Shown here piece by piece: positions 56,484-64,000 of a stretch of DNA of 64,000 bases (the stretch's first letter is position 1; each line of letters opens with the position of its first letter). The notes beneath the pieces were generated by a model, which was not told where the DNA came from, made no database searches, and saw only the letters and a list, made by a program, of their open reading frames with translations. The position numbers were made by a program, and so were the translations under genes. The stretch spans positions 1-64,000 of the forward strand of contig NZ_NEGE01000003.1 in NCBI RefSeq assembly GCF_002135355.1. The letters are read 5' to 3'. Origin of the DNA: Acinetobacter sp. ANC 4169 (lineage in GTDB: Bacteria > Pseudomonadota > Gammaproteobacteria > Pseudomonadales > Moraxellaceae).

Positions 56484-56555
56484 TTGCTGACCGTAAATCC
56501 ATGTTGCTGCGATATATAGAGAGAAACCAACAACTGAAACGATTGAAGTAATCAT
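56469..56555 (-). CDS. Predicted 28-aa single-pass membrane peptide
   Basis: A 28-codon frame: residues 2-22 form one hydrophobic helix (ITSIVSVVGFSLYIAATWIY) and the tail GQQEDQA is acidic; there is no Lys or Arg at all. The stop codon sits in the loop of an intrinsic terminator, which supports a real transcription unit. The upstream TAAG is a weak ribosome-binding site, and AT-rich DNA precedes it. I do not recognise the family; small cytochrome-oxidase or transporter accessory subunits have this shape. It is too short for standard gene calling. Confidence 0.55.
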   Translation of the reverse strand: MITSIVSVVGFSLYIAATWIYGQQEDQA

Positions 56556-56885
56556 ATACTTAATACACTTTAGATTTGATGCGCTCATTATGTGAAAGTT
56601 TTATGACAGTTATATGACAAATATAAAAGAGAATAAAAATTTAATATAAATATTATTTTCAATAACTTAAAATAAAAAATAGCCTTATCCATCTTATTAG
56701 ATGACAAATATTTCATAAAATATGACAGTAAAATTGTCATATTTCGAGCAATTGTGACAACCAAATAGCCATTTATGACAGCGCATTAAACTTTCGGCCA
56801 AAGATTGAGCAAAACTCCCACAAAACTTGCTTTTTATCTTATAATTTGGCCCGCTAGCTAACAGCCCGCTCAAGAGATATTTGAT
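56556..56885 (+). promoter_or_regulatory. Upstream region of the fumarase gene
   Basis: This 330-bp AT-rich gap lies between the divergent small gene and fumarase. It contains repeated TATGACA/TATGACAG words (about 56600-56720), which could mark a regulator's binding sites, but I cannot name one. Both promoters should lie within it. Confidence 0.35.
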
Positions 56886-58412
56886 ATGACAACTATTATC
56901 AAGCAAGATGACTTGATCACATCGGTAAAAGATGCGCTTCAGTTCATTTCTTACTATCATCCACAAGACTTCATCCAGGCGATGAGCCGTGCTTATGATC
57001 GTGAAGAAAACAAAGCAGCTAAAGACGCCATCGCACAAATTTTAATTAACTCTCGTATGTGTGCAGAAGGCCACCGTCCTATCTGTCAAGATACGGGTAT
57101 TGTGAACGTATTTCTTGAAGTGGGCTTAGACGTTAAATTTGATTTAACCATGAGTCTAGACGACGCAATCAATGAAGGTGTTCGTCAAGGTTATCTTGAA
57201 AATTCCAACATTCTTCGTGCATCTGTTTTAGCAGATCCTGCTTTTGGCCGTAAAAATACCAAAGACAACACCCCTGCGGTAATCCACTACAAACTCGTAC
57301 CGGGTAATAAAGTAGACATTACTGTTGCTGCTAAGGGTGGCGGTTCAGAAAACAAATCTAAACTGGCGATGTTGAACCCTTCTGACTCGATCGTGGACTG
57401 GGTATTGAAAACTGTTCCAACCATGGGTGCAGGCTGGTGTCCTCCTGGTATGTTGGGTATCGGTATTGGCGGTACTGCTGAAAAAGCCATGATGCTTGCG
57501 AAAGAAGCATTGATGGAAGAAATCAACATGGACGAATTACTTCGTCGTGGCCCACAAAGCCAGATGGAAGAACTCCGTATCGAAATCTTCGAAAAAGTAA
57601 ATGCTTTGGGTATTGGTGCGCAAGGTCTTGGCGGCTTAACCACTGTTCTTGATATCAAAATCAAAGATTACCCATGCCACGCTGCGGGTAAACCAGTCGG
57701 TATGATTCCGAACTGTGCTGCAACCCGTCATGCACACTTCCAGTTAGACGGTACGGGCGTTGCTCACATTCAAGCTCCTAAACTTGATGACTACCCTGCT
57801 GTAACTTGGGATTCTTCATCTTCTAAACGTGTTGACCTAGACAACATTACTCAAGAAGAAATGAACTCTTGGAAACCAGGTGATACCCTTCTTCTTAACG
57901 GTACCATCTATACCGGTCGTGACGCTGCGCACAAACGTATGGTTGATATGCTAAACAAAGGTGAAGAACTTCCTGTAGACCTTAAAGGTAAGTTCATTTA
58001 CTACGTTGGCCCTGTAGATCCAGTGGGCGACGAAGTGGTTGGCCCTGCTGGTCCTACTACTGCGACGCGTATGGACAAATTTACTCGTCAAGTTTTAGAG
58101 GCAACTGGCCTGTATGGCATGATTGGTAAAGCTGATCGTGGTCCTGCTGCGGTTGAAGCAATCAAAGACAATAAAGCAACTTATCTGATGGCTGTGGGTG
58201 GTGCTGCTTACCTTGTATCTAAAGCTGTTCGTGAAGCTGAAGTTGTGGCTTTTGCTGACTTGGGTATGGAAGCAATCTACAAATTCAAAGTTGAAGATAT
58301 GCCTGTATCTGTAGCGGTTGATGTCAATGGTACGTCTATTCACGCAACAGCACCAAAAATCTGGCAAGCGAAAATTGGTAAAATTCCAGTAGTAGATGCT
58401 GCTGCGAACTAA
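56886..58412 (+). CDS. fumA: Fumarate hydratase, class I (iron-sulfur)
   Basis: TCA-cycle enzyme that hydrates fumarate to malate using a [4Fe-4S] cluster. The 508-aa protein is the single-chain class I type. Cluster-ligand regions are visible: PICQDTGIVNVF, WCPPGMLGIGIGG and IPNCAATRHAHF. The C-terminal beta domain includes KFIYYVGPVDPVGDEVVGPAGPTTATRMD. Class I fumarases are sensitive to oxygen radicals, so a class II enzyme elsewhere is expected. The codon use indicates high expression. It ends at a terminator. Confidence 0.95.
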   Translation: MTTIIKQDDLITSVKDALQFISYYHPQDFIQAMSRAYDREENKAAKDAIAQILINSRMCAEGHRPICQDTGIVNVFLEVGLDVKFDLTMSLDDAINEGVRQGYLENSNILRASVLADPAFGRKNTKDNTPAVIHYKLVPGNKVDITVAAKGGGSENKSKLAMLNPSDSIVDWVLKTVPTMGAGWCPPGMLGIGIGGTAEKAMMLAKEALMEEINMDELLRRGPQSQMEELRIEIFEKVNALGIGAQGLGGLTTVLDIKIKDYPCHAAGKPVGMIPNCAATRHAHFQLDGTGVAHIQAPKLDDYPAVTWDSSSSKRVDLDNITQEEMNSWKPGDTLLLNGTIYTGRDAAHKRMVDMLNKGEELPVDLKGKFIYYVGPVDPVGDEVVGPAGPTTATRMDKFTRQVLEATGLYGMIGKADRGPAAVEAIKDNKATYLMAVGGAAYLVSKAVREAEVVAFADLGMEAIYKFKVEDMPVSVAVDVNGTSIHATAPKIWQAKIGKIPVVDAAAN

Positions 58413-58423
58413 GATTCCAAGCT

Positions 58424-58453
58424 AAAAAAAGCACCCATATGGGTGCTTTTTTT
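58424..58453 (+). terminator. Terminator of the fumarase gene
   Basis: Perfect stem AAAAAAGCACCC with GGGTGCTTTTTT around ATAT; it can also serve the convergent lipoprotein gene. Confidence 0.93.
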
Positions 58454-58465
58454 ATATTTAGACGA

Positions 58466-59179
58466 TTACCACGTCAGTGGATTCCAAATCTTAAACGGCT
58501 GGGTCAGTTGCACATCTTCCGCTGGATCATATTTTGCAGGTTTCAGTTTTTGTGCTTTCTTGCGCTGCTTCCCGGTATTCTGATCTAGAGCAACAAAGTT
58601 ATAACTTTCGGACTTCAATTGAGTATAGGCAATTTCATTTAAGCCGGTTTTTTCTGGTACCAAGATTAAAGGCCCGGAAACTTCACGACGGGTACTTAAG
58701 TTTTCTTCATCATACTTAATGAAATAAGACTGTCCTGCTTGCACAGTAAAATCCAGATATTTCGGCTTTTGAAAATGCTGCACACCCAAAGGACGGCTGG
58801 TAGATATGCGATAGGTTCCGACCGGTAGTTCAACCCAATAATAGTGATTATTTAATAAGCTTGGGATACGTTCACTATTAATAAATAAACTGGATGCCAC
58901 AATTTCCTGACGGTTCCATTTGCTGTCAGGACGGTATAGATACACTATGGCTGCCTGATCATTTTGCGCCTGTACCGGCTGAAAGCGTTGCCCTAATTTT
59001 TGATTGACCCAAGCACCAATGGTAAACATGCCAAAACGATATTGTTCCAGCATACCCGGTTCATGTTCGGTATCTACAGGTTTTAAGGTTGATGTAGCTT
59101 GAGTATGCTCCATAGCAGATTTGCCATGACATCCCAATAAAATAAAGCTTGCACAGACTGCAATACAGACTCCACGCAT
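58466..59179 (-). CDS. DUF2846 family lipoprotein
   Basis: A 237-aa lipoprotein precursor. The signal peptide ends with the lipobox LLGC (Cys17). The domain from about residue 70 has AAIVYLYRPDSKWNRQ, VELPVGTYRISTSRP and the SYFIKYDEENLSTRR segment, which fit the DUF2846 beta-sandwich family of unknown function. The C-terminal stretch is Lys-rich. It is a single gene on the minus strand upstream of which (59180-59328) I see only promoter-like AT-rich DNA and the clpX terminator. Confidence 0.75.
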   Translation of the reverse strand: MRGVCIAVCASFILLGCHGKSAMEHTQATSTLKPVDTEHEPGMLEQYRFGMFTIGAWVNQKLGQRFQPVQAQNDQAAIVYLYRPDSKWNRQEIVASSLFINSERIPSLLNNHYYWVELPVGTYRISTSRPLGVQHFQKPKYLDFTVQAGQSYFIKYDEENLSTRREVSGPLILVPEKTGLNEIAYTQLKSESYNFVALDQNTGKQRKKAQKLKPAKYDPAEDVQLTQPFKIWNPLTW

Positions 59180-59328
59180 GATTTTCCCTCACCGCGTATT
59201 TTTTATTTTTGTACTCAATTGAAAATTCATTCTTCGCTTATTGATCGCGACATTGATCTGAGTTAGTTGATCTTATTTAGGCGTCCACGCCTAATCATTG
59301 AGATTAACATTGCGTTTTATTTTTGGAA

Positions 59329-59371
59329 ATAAAAAACGTGCGAAAACACCAGTTTTCCGCACGTTTCTGAC
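59329..59371 (-). terminator. Terminator of tig-clpP-clpX
   Basis: On the minus strand AAACGTGCGGAAAAC pairs with GTTTTCGCACGTTT around a TGGT loop, followed by TTTTATT, eleven nt beyond the clpX stop. Confidence 0.9.
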
Positions 59372-59381
59372 GAATAGCGAG

Positions 59382-60692
59382 TTAAGCAGATTTAGAATTT
59401 ACAACTTTTAAATCTACTTTAGAGGCATTTTCAGTCTCTGATTTGGGCTGACGCTCTGCTTTTAATACCGGTTTGGCTTCACCAGAAATCACTGCATCAT
59501 TCACAATTACCGTCCCGATATCTGTACGGCTTGGTAAATCATACATGGTTTCAAGTAACGTGTTTTCCAGAATTGAACGCAGGCCACGCGCACCCGTATT
59601 ACGCTCCAATGCTTTTTTGGCAACGGCACGTAATGCTGAATCTTCAAATACCAGATCCACGTTTTCCATATCAAATAAATATTGATATTGACGGGTTAAG
59701 GCATTTTTAGGTTCAGTCAGAATCTGCATCAAGGCTTCTTCATCCAGCTCATCCAAAGTTGCAATGACCGGTAAACGACCAATAAATTCTGGAATCAAAC
59801 CAAATTTCACCAGGTCGGTCGCCTCAACTTGACGGAACAAATCAGACAGTTTTTGAGTATCGTCTTTGTTCTTCACTTCTGCCGTGAAACCGATACCGCC
59901 TTTTTCCTGACGCTGTTGCACGATTTTCTCTAGACCCGAGAAAGCACCGCCACAGATAAACAGGATATTTGAGGTATCAATTTGAATGAACTCTTGCTGC
60001 GGATGCTTACGGCCACCTTGAGGTGGAATTGAAGCAACCGTACCTTCAATCATTTTCAGTAAAGCTTGCTGAACACCTTCACCGGATACATCACGGGTAA
60101 TCGACGGGTTTTCAGACTTGCGGGTAATCTTGTCGATCTCGTCGATATAGATAATACCCTTTTGCGCTTTCTCTACATCGTAGTCGGCTTTTTGCAAAAG
60201 CTTCTGTACGATGTTTTCAACATCTTCCCCTACATAACCGGCTTCGGTCAGTGTAGTGGCGTCTGCCATAGCAAATGGAACATCTAACAAACGCGCTAAA
60301 GTTTGTGCCAGTAAAGTTTTACCTGAACCTGTTGGCCCTACCAAAAGAATATTACTTTTTGCGAGTTCAACAGCATCATCAGGTTTATGGCCTGAATGAG
60401 TGACTTTTAGGCGTTTGTAATGGTTATATACCGCAACTGAAAGCGTTTTCTTAGCCACATCCTGACCAATGACATATTGATCAAGTGCAGCACGAATTTC
60501 GTGTGGCTTTGGCAAAGGCTTACTTGCCCAATCACCAGATTCAACTTGCTGACTGGTTTGGACTAAATCTAAGCATACGTCCACACACTCATTACAGATG
60601 TAAGCGTCCTCACCTGCAATCAGTTTCCCGACTTCAGACTGCGTTTTACCGCAAAATGAACAATGCTTTTGTCCTTGAGGATGGTCGGACAT
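59382..60692 (-). CDS. clpX: ClpX, ATPase subunit of the ClpXP protease
   Basis: AAA+ unfoldase that recognises tagged proteins and feeds them to ClpP. The 436-aa protein has an N-terminal zinc-binding domain (CSFCGK and CNECVDVC), Walker [13 protein letters not shown], Walker [12 protein letters not shown], the IGF loop that docks on ClpP (GGIGFTAEV), and sensor-2 region GARGLRSI. The start is put at MSDHPQGQK (60692). clpP lies 27 bp upstream. Confidence 0.97.
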   Translation of the reverse strand: MSDHPQGQKHCSFCGKTQSEVGKLIAGEDAYICNECVDVCLDLVQTSQQVESGDWASKPLPKPHEIRAALDQYVIGQDVAKKTLSVAVYNHYKRLKVTHSGHKPDDAVELAKSNILLVGPTGSGKTLLAQTLARLLDVPFAMADATTLTEAGYVGEDVENIVQKLLQKADYDVEKAQKGIIYIDEIDKITRKSENPSITRDVSGEGVQQALLKMIEGTVASIPPQGGRKHPQQEFIQIDTSNILFICGGAFSGLEKIVQQRQEKGGIGFTAEVKNKDDTQKLSDLFRQVEATDLVKFGLIPEFIGRLPVIATLDELDEEALMQILTEPKNALTRQYQYLFDMENVDLVFEDSALRAVAKKALERNTGARGLRSILENTLLETMYDLPSRTDIGTVIVNDAVISGEAKPVLKAERQPKSETENASKVDLKVVNSKSA

Positions 60693-60719
60693 ATTCACTC
60701 CAATATAAAAATCTGAAAA

Positions 60720-61325
60720 TTATGGACGTTTACTTAACACTTCATCCACGAGACCGTATTCTTTAGCAGCCTGTGCTGTCATAAAGTTGTCACGGTCAGT
60801 ATCTCTGGCAACAGTTTCATAGTCTTGACCACTATGCTCTGCCATTAAACGGTTTAAACGTTCTTTGATAAATAGAATTTCACGCGCGTGAATTTCAATA
60901 TCTGATGCTTGACCACGGAAGCCACCAAGCGGTTGGTGAATCATCACACGGGCATTTTCCAAACAATAACGTTTACCCTTAGCACCTGCATTGAGCAGGA
61001 ATGCACCCATTGATGCTGCCTGTCCCATACAATAAGTCACTACATCTGGTTTAATAAACTGCATGGTGTCATAAATCGCCATACCTGCAGTCACTGAACC
61101 ACCTGGTGAATTAATATAGAGGTGTATATCTTTATCTGGGTTCTCTGCTTCTAAAAACAACATTTGCGCAACAATTAAATTTGCCATGTTGTCTTCAACT
61201 TCACCGGTTAAAAAGATGACGCGTTCACGCAAAAGACGTGAGAAAATATCGAAAGAACGCTCACCACGAGAAGACTGTTCTACCACTACTGGCACTAAAG
61301 CGTTATCAATTGTTGGAACATACAT
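60720..61325 (-). CDS. clpP: ClpP, proteolytic subunit
   Basis: Serine protease barrel subunit, 201 aa, typical length. The catalytic Ser105 is in [11 protein letters not shown], His130 in MIHQPLGG, and the Asp lies in the RDTDRDNFM segment. The N-terminal residues before about 12 are probably cleaved on maturation. It sits between tig and clpX, the classic tig-clpP-clpX order. lon is not next to it. Confidence 0.97.
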   Translation of the reverse strand: MYVPTIDNALVPVVVEQSSRGERSFDIFSRLLRERVIFLTGEVEDNMANLIVAQMLFLEAENPDKDIHLYINSPGGSVTAGMAIYDTMQFIKPDVVTYCMGQAASMGAFLLNAGAKGKRYCLENARVMIHQPLGGFRGQASDIEIHAREILFIKERLNRLMAEHSGQDYETVARDTDRDNFMTAQAAKEYGLVDEVLSKRP

Positions 61326-61474
61326 ACGTTATTTATTCCTAAATTCTTGTTACTCAACTCATAGTCACAATATGAGGGATAATTGCCGAAAATGCAAAAG
61401 ATTCCCAATTAAATAACAGATATTTTTTATATAAACATTGTGAATTCAGGACATGTTCAAGATAAGCCTGTACA

Positions 61475-61504
61475 TAAAAAAAGGCGCATGATGCGCCTTT
61501 TTTC
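61475..61504 (-). terminator. Hairpin downstream of tig
   Basis: Stem AAAAAAAGGCGCA with TGCGCCTTTTTT, T-tract on both strands, between tig and clpP. It suggests that much tig transcription stops before clpP. Confidence 0.9.
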
Positions 61505-61516
61505 AGTCAGCTAAAC

Positions 61517-62848
61517 TTAGCCTTGTTGACGAGCTTGTTGCTCTTTCAATAAGTCTTCGTAGCTTACTTTAGTGTCAGTCACTTTAGCAGATGCCAAGAT
61601 GTGATCAACAACTTGATCTTCTAGAACAACAGCTTCGATTTGAGCACGTTGCTGTTTGTCATTTTTGAAGTATTCAATCACTTCAGTTGGATCTTCATAA
61701 GAAGAAGCCATGTCTTCGATGTAAGCTTCTACGCGAGCAGCATCTACTTCAATTTTAGCATCAGCTAAAACTTTGCTAACCAATACGCCAAGTTTTACAG
61801 ATTTTTCAGCTTGTTCTTTAAACAAGTCATCTGGAAGCATGCTTGAATCAAATGCTTTAGCGCCTTGAGCACCAAACTGTTGAGTGAACTGTTGGATCAT
61901 TTGTTGACGTTGACGGTCAATTTCTTGAGCCAACATAGCTTCAGGAATTTGAACTTCGTTTGCAGCTACAAGCGCATCAAAAGTTGCACCTTTTACCTGG
62001 TTACGAAGACCATTTTTCACTTCACGTTCCATGTTTTTACGAACGTCAGCTTTTAATTTTTCAACGCCTTCTTCTTCAGTTAGACCGAAGATTTTAAGGA
62101 ATTCAGCATCAATTTCTGGAAGCTTTTGTTTTTCAACTAATTTCACAGTGATTTTGAATTGAGCAGCTTTACCCGCTAAGTTTTCAGCTTGGTAGTCAGC
62201 AGGGAAAGTAACATCAATTACTTTCTCTTCGCCTTTCTTCATACCAACGATGCCGTCTTCGAAGCCAGGGATCATACGACCTGAACCTAAAACAAGTTTG
62301 AAGTCTTCAGCAGCGCCGCCTTCAAATTTCTCGCCGTCCACAGTACCTTCGAAATCGAAAGTTACTTGCATGTCTTTTTTAGCCATGCCTTTAGTTTCAG
62401 TCCAAGAAGCACGTTGCTTTTGAAGGTTTTCGATCATTTGATCTACGTCTTTGTCGTTCACTTCAGTTGCTTTACGCTCAACTGCCAGACCGTCAAATTT
62501 AACTTCAACTTCTGGATAAACTTCTACAGTTGCTTCATAAACAAGAGCGTCTTCTTTGTTTTCAACTTTTTCAATGTTTGGCATGCCAACAGCATTGATT
62601 TTCTCTTGTTGAATTGCTTCAAATACTGTGTCACGAATTACATCGTTCACAACTTCTTGATAAATGCTTGCGCCATATTCACGACGTACTACATTTAAAG
62701 GCACCTTACCTGGACGGAAGCCGTTGATCTTCACAGTTTTGGCAGTGCGTTTTAAACGAGCTTCAAATTGCTCGTTCACACGGCTCGTCGGTACAGATAC
62801 ATTTAAACGACGGGCAACGCCCGAAACCGCTTCAGAAGTTACTTGCAT
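61517..62848 (-). CDS. tig: Trigger factor
   Basis: Ribosome-bound chaperone and peptidyl-prolyl isomerase that meets nascent chains at the exit tunnel. The 443-aa protein (E. coli 432) has the ribosome-docking signature region with [18 protein letters not shown] (about 43-60), the FKBP-type isomerase domain (about 160-245, [20 protein letters not shown]), and the C-terminal helical chaperone arms. The ATG at 62848 is supported by GAGGAAG. Codon use is strongly biased, as for a very abundant protein. Confidence 0.97.
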   Translation of the reverse strand: MQVTSEAVSGVARRLNVSVPTSRVNEQFEARLKRTAKTVKINGFRPGKVPLNVVRREYGASIYQEVVNDVIRDTVFEAIQQEKINAVGMPNIEKVENKEDALVYEATVEVYPEVEVKFDGLAVERKATEVNDKDVDQMIENLQKQRASWTETKGMAKKDMQVTFDFEGTVDGEKFEGGAAEDFKLVLGSGRMIPGFEDGIVGMKKGEEKVIDVTFPADYQAENLAGKAAQFKITVKLVEKQKLPEIDAEFLKIFGLTEEEGVEKLKADVRKNMEREVKNGLRNQVKGATFDALVAANEVQIPEAMLAQEIDRQRQQMIQQFTQQFGAQGAKAFDSSMLPDDLFKEQAEKSVKLGVLVSKVLADAKIEVDAARVEAYIEDMASSYEDPTEVIEYFKNDKQQRAQIEAVVLEDQVVDHILASAKVTDTKVSYEDLLKEQQARQQG

Positions 62849-63410
62849 GGCTTCCTCGATATAGAAATAGTAATTGCAATTTTGAAAGTGCCACATTATA
62901 TGACAACATTGAAAGATATACAAAACAGGATGGCTTAACCATGTAATTTTACCCTTTTTAGATAAAATTCTGGCTTTATTGTTCTTTCATCCCATCTTTT
63001 TTAAAGATAACACCTTGCCGAATTTGTTCGTATTGCATTTGTGTGGTCTATTCTTCTCATTATTTTACTCGCTTCCTTTTGAAGGCTTATTCATAAACAG
63101 GGTTTTGCCTCCCCATTTCTACAACATCTCTGTATAAATACGGCATCAGCTTAAATGACTTAACTCATGTTTTAAAAAATACCCTTTTCACGAGATGAAA
63201 TATGCGTGGCTAAAATGCAAGAATTTGTTCTATCTCGGCGCTAAAAATGTTAAAAATTGATATCAATATTCACAATTAATAACAAATTCTTAATCGTTTT
63301 ATTTATTAACAATAATTATCAATAACTTAATTGAATATTAATACATTGTATCATTTATTAAAACACTTAATTAATTATTTTTAATTGCCAATTCCAATTC
63401 AACTTAATAG
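62849..63410. other. Gene-free region between tig and the receptor gene
   Basis: About 560 bp with no supported gene. A 21-codon frame starting at 63195 has no clear supporting signal. It becomes more AT-rich towards the receptor promoter. The tig promoter should be in the first 100-200 bp. Confidence 0.4.
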
Positions 63411-63415
63411 TGATA

Positions 63416-63434
63416 TAAAATAAGAATCATTATT
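63416..63434 (+). promoter_or_regulatory. Fur-box-like operator
   Basis: TAAAATAAGAATCATTATT matches the 19-bp Fur consensus at 14 positions, with 9 of 10 in the right half. It overlaps a possible -10 TATAAA (63414-63419) and lies about 40 bp before the receptor start codon. Fur would block transcription when iron is plentiful. Confidence 0.65.
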
Positions 63435-63472
63435 ATTCTCATACATTTTCACAATACCATATTGAGTTAAAA

Positions 63473-64000
63473 ATGGCCTTCATTAAAACACGCAAAAAAA
63501 TCGTATCTTCTGCGATTGTGTCATCACTTTCAATGATGGCAGCTAATGCAATTGCACAAGATCAGGTTGCTCAGCTTGACACGATTCATGCTCAAGCAGA
63601 AGCAGAAACAACTCAAGGTTTAAAAGTAGATAAATCTGCAAACTCCAAGTTCGTTGCTCCTTTGCTTGATACGCCTAAATCAGTTTCTGTTATTTCTAAA
63701 CAGCTGATTGCAGATACTCAAGTAACAACTTTAAGCGATGCTTTGCGTACAGTACCGGGGATTACTCTAGGTGCTGGTGAAGGTGGTAACCCGAATGGCG
63801 ACCGTCCATTTATTCGTGGTTATAACTCAGAAAGTTCGATGTATATAGACGGTGTACGCAATGCGACATCGCAAAACCGTGAAATGTTTGCAGTAGAACA
63901 GGTTGAAGTGACTAAAGGTTCTGCATCTGCAATGGGTGGTGCAGGTACTACTGGCGGTAGCATCAACATGATTTCTAAAGTTGCTAAAAAAGGCGACTCA
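63473..64000 (+). CDS. TonB-dependent siderophore receptor (N-terminal part)
   Basis: The window ends inside this gene after 176 codons. The precursor starts with a signal peptide (MAFIKTRKKIVSSAIVSS region, cleaved near NAIAQD), followed by a plug domain with the pattern TPKSVSVISKQLIADT, SDALRTVPGITLGAGEGGNP and RPFIRGYNSESSMYIDGVRN, which marks catecholate siderophore receptors such as Fiu. The Fur-like site upstream supports iron control. The beta-barrel is outside the window, so the exact ligand cannot be judged. Confidence 0.93.
   Translation, partial: MAFIKTRKKIVSSAIVSSLSMMAANAIAQDQVAQLDTIHAQAEAETTQGLKVDKSANSKFVAPLLDTPKSVSVISKQLIADTQVTTLSDALRTVPGITLGAGEGGNPNGDRPFIRGYNSESSMYIDGVRNATSQNREMFAVEQVEVTKGSASAMGGAGTTGGSINMISKVAKKGDS

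Noticed and set aside
56336..56533. A 65-codon frame that reads through the 8-bp repeat
   Set aside because: It overlaps the 28-codon gene in another frame and passes through its terminator; the repeat-derived peptide is an artefact of period 8.
63195..63260. A 21-codon frame upstream of the receptor
   Set aside because: No adequate ribosome-binding site, no terminator, and chance frames of this length are common.

Overview
The window is chromosomal DNA from a member of Acinetobacter (Moraxellaceae). The evidence is a moderately AT-rich composition, a 16S rRNA 5' end of Acinetobacter type at the left edge, the gigA/gigB stress pair, an MlaA without a lipobox, a stand-alone gspE, and Acinetobacter-length AccA, PolA and Prc proteins. 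I did not assign a species. Nearly all of it is core genome. I found no prophage, insertion sequence, CRISPR array or tRNA gene.

Layout, left to right. 1-650: the start of a leftward rRNA operon with its leader and two candidate promoters. 0.6-9.5 kb: mlaA (outer-membrane lipid asymmetry), gigA-gigB (phosphatase and anti-anti-sigma-type stress switch), a nitrilase-family amidase, ohr, an unrecognised 415-aa protein, gspE on the other strand, and a DUF432/mscS pair. 9.5-16.1 kb: a large DUF2339 membrane protein and polA, separated from their neighbours by two gene-free stretches full of hairpins and inverted repeats. 16.1-21.3 kb, minus strand: yggT, proC, tilS, accA and ppx. 21.5-24.1 kb, plus strand: trxA, rho and a very alanine-rich small lipoprotein. 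24.3-28.1 kb, minus strand: pheS-pheT-ihfA. 28.2-33.4 kb: a tail-anchored unknown, tcdA, orn, rsgA, and the conserved yibN-like/grxC/secB cluster. 33.5-44.5 kb, minus strand: fabI, a BI-1 family protein, tatD with two related lipoproteins, prfC, an MHYT-GGDEF-EAL protein and prc. 44.7-54 kb: nagZ, an LCMT-like methyltransferase, an alpha/beta hydrolase fused to a PilZ-like domain, proA, a small membrane protein, and ackA-pta. 54-58.4 kb: a monooxygenase-fold protein, a secreted SnoaL-like protein, a methyltransferase, an 8-bp tandem repeat, a previously unmarked 28-aa membrane peptide gene, and class I fumarase. 58.4-62.9 kb, minus strand: a DUF2846 lipoprotein and tig-clpP-clpX. The right edge cuts a TonB-dependent siderophore receptor gene behind a Fur-like site.

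Several groups work together: trxA, grxC and ohr in thiol and peroxide balance; ackA-pta in acetate metabolism; accA and fabI in fatty acid synthesis; tig, clpP, clpX, secB and prc in protein quality control; and an MHYT-GGDEF-EAL enzyme plus a possible c-di-GMP-binding hydrolase in second-messenger signalling. The items most worth a second look are the 28-aa peptide gene with its own terminator, the 8-bp repeat tract beside it, the inverted-repeat-bounded element downstream of polA, the family of CCCTCTCC palindromes between genes, and the hydrolase-PilZ fusion. I saw no clear new multi-gene system.
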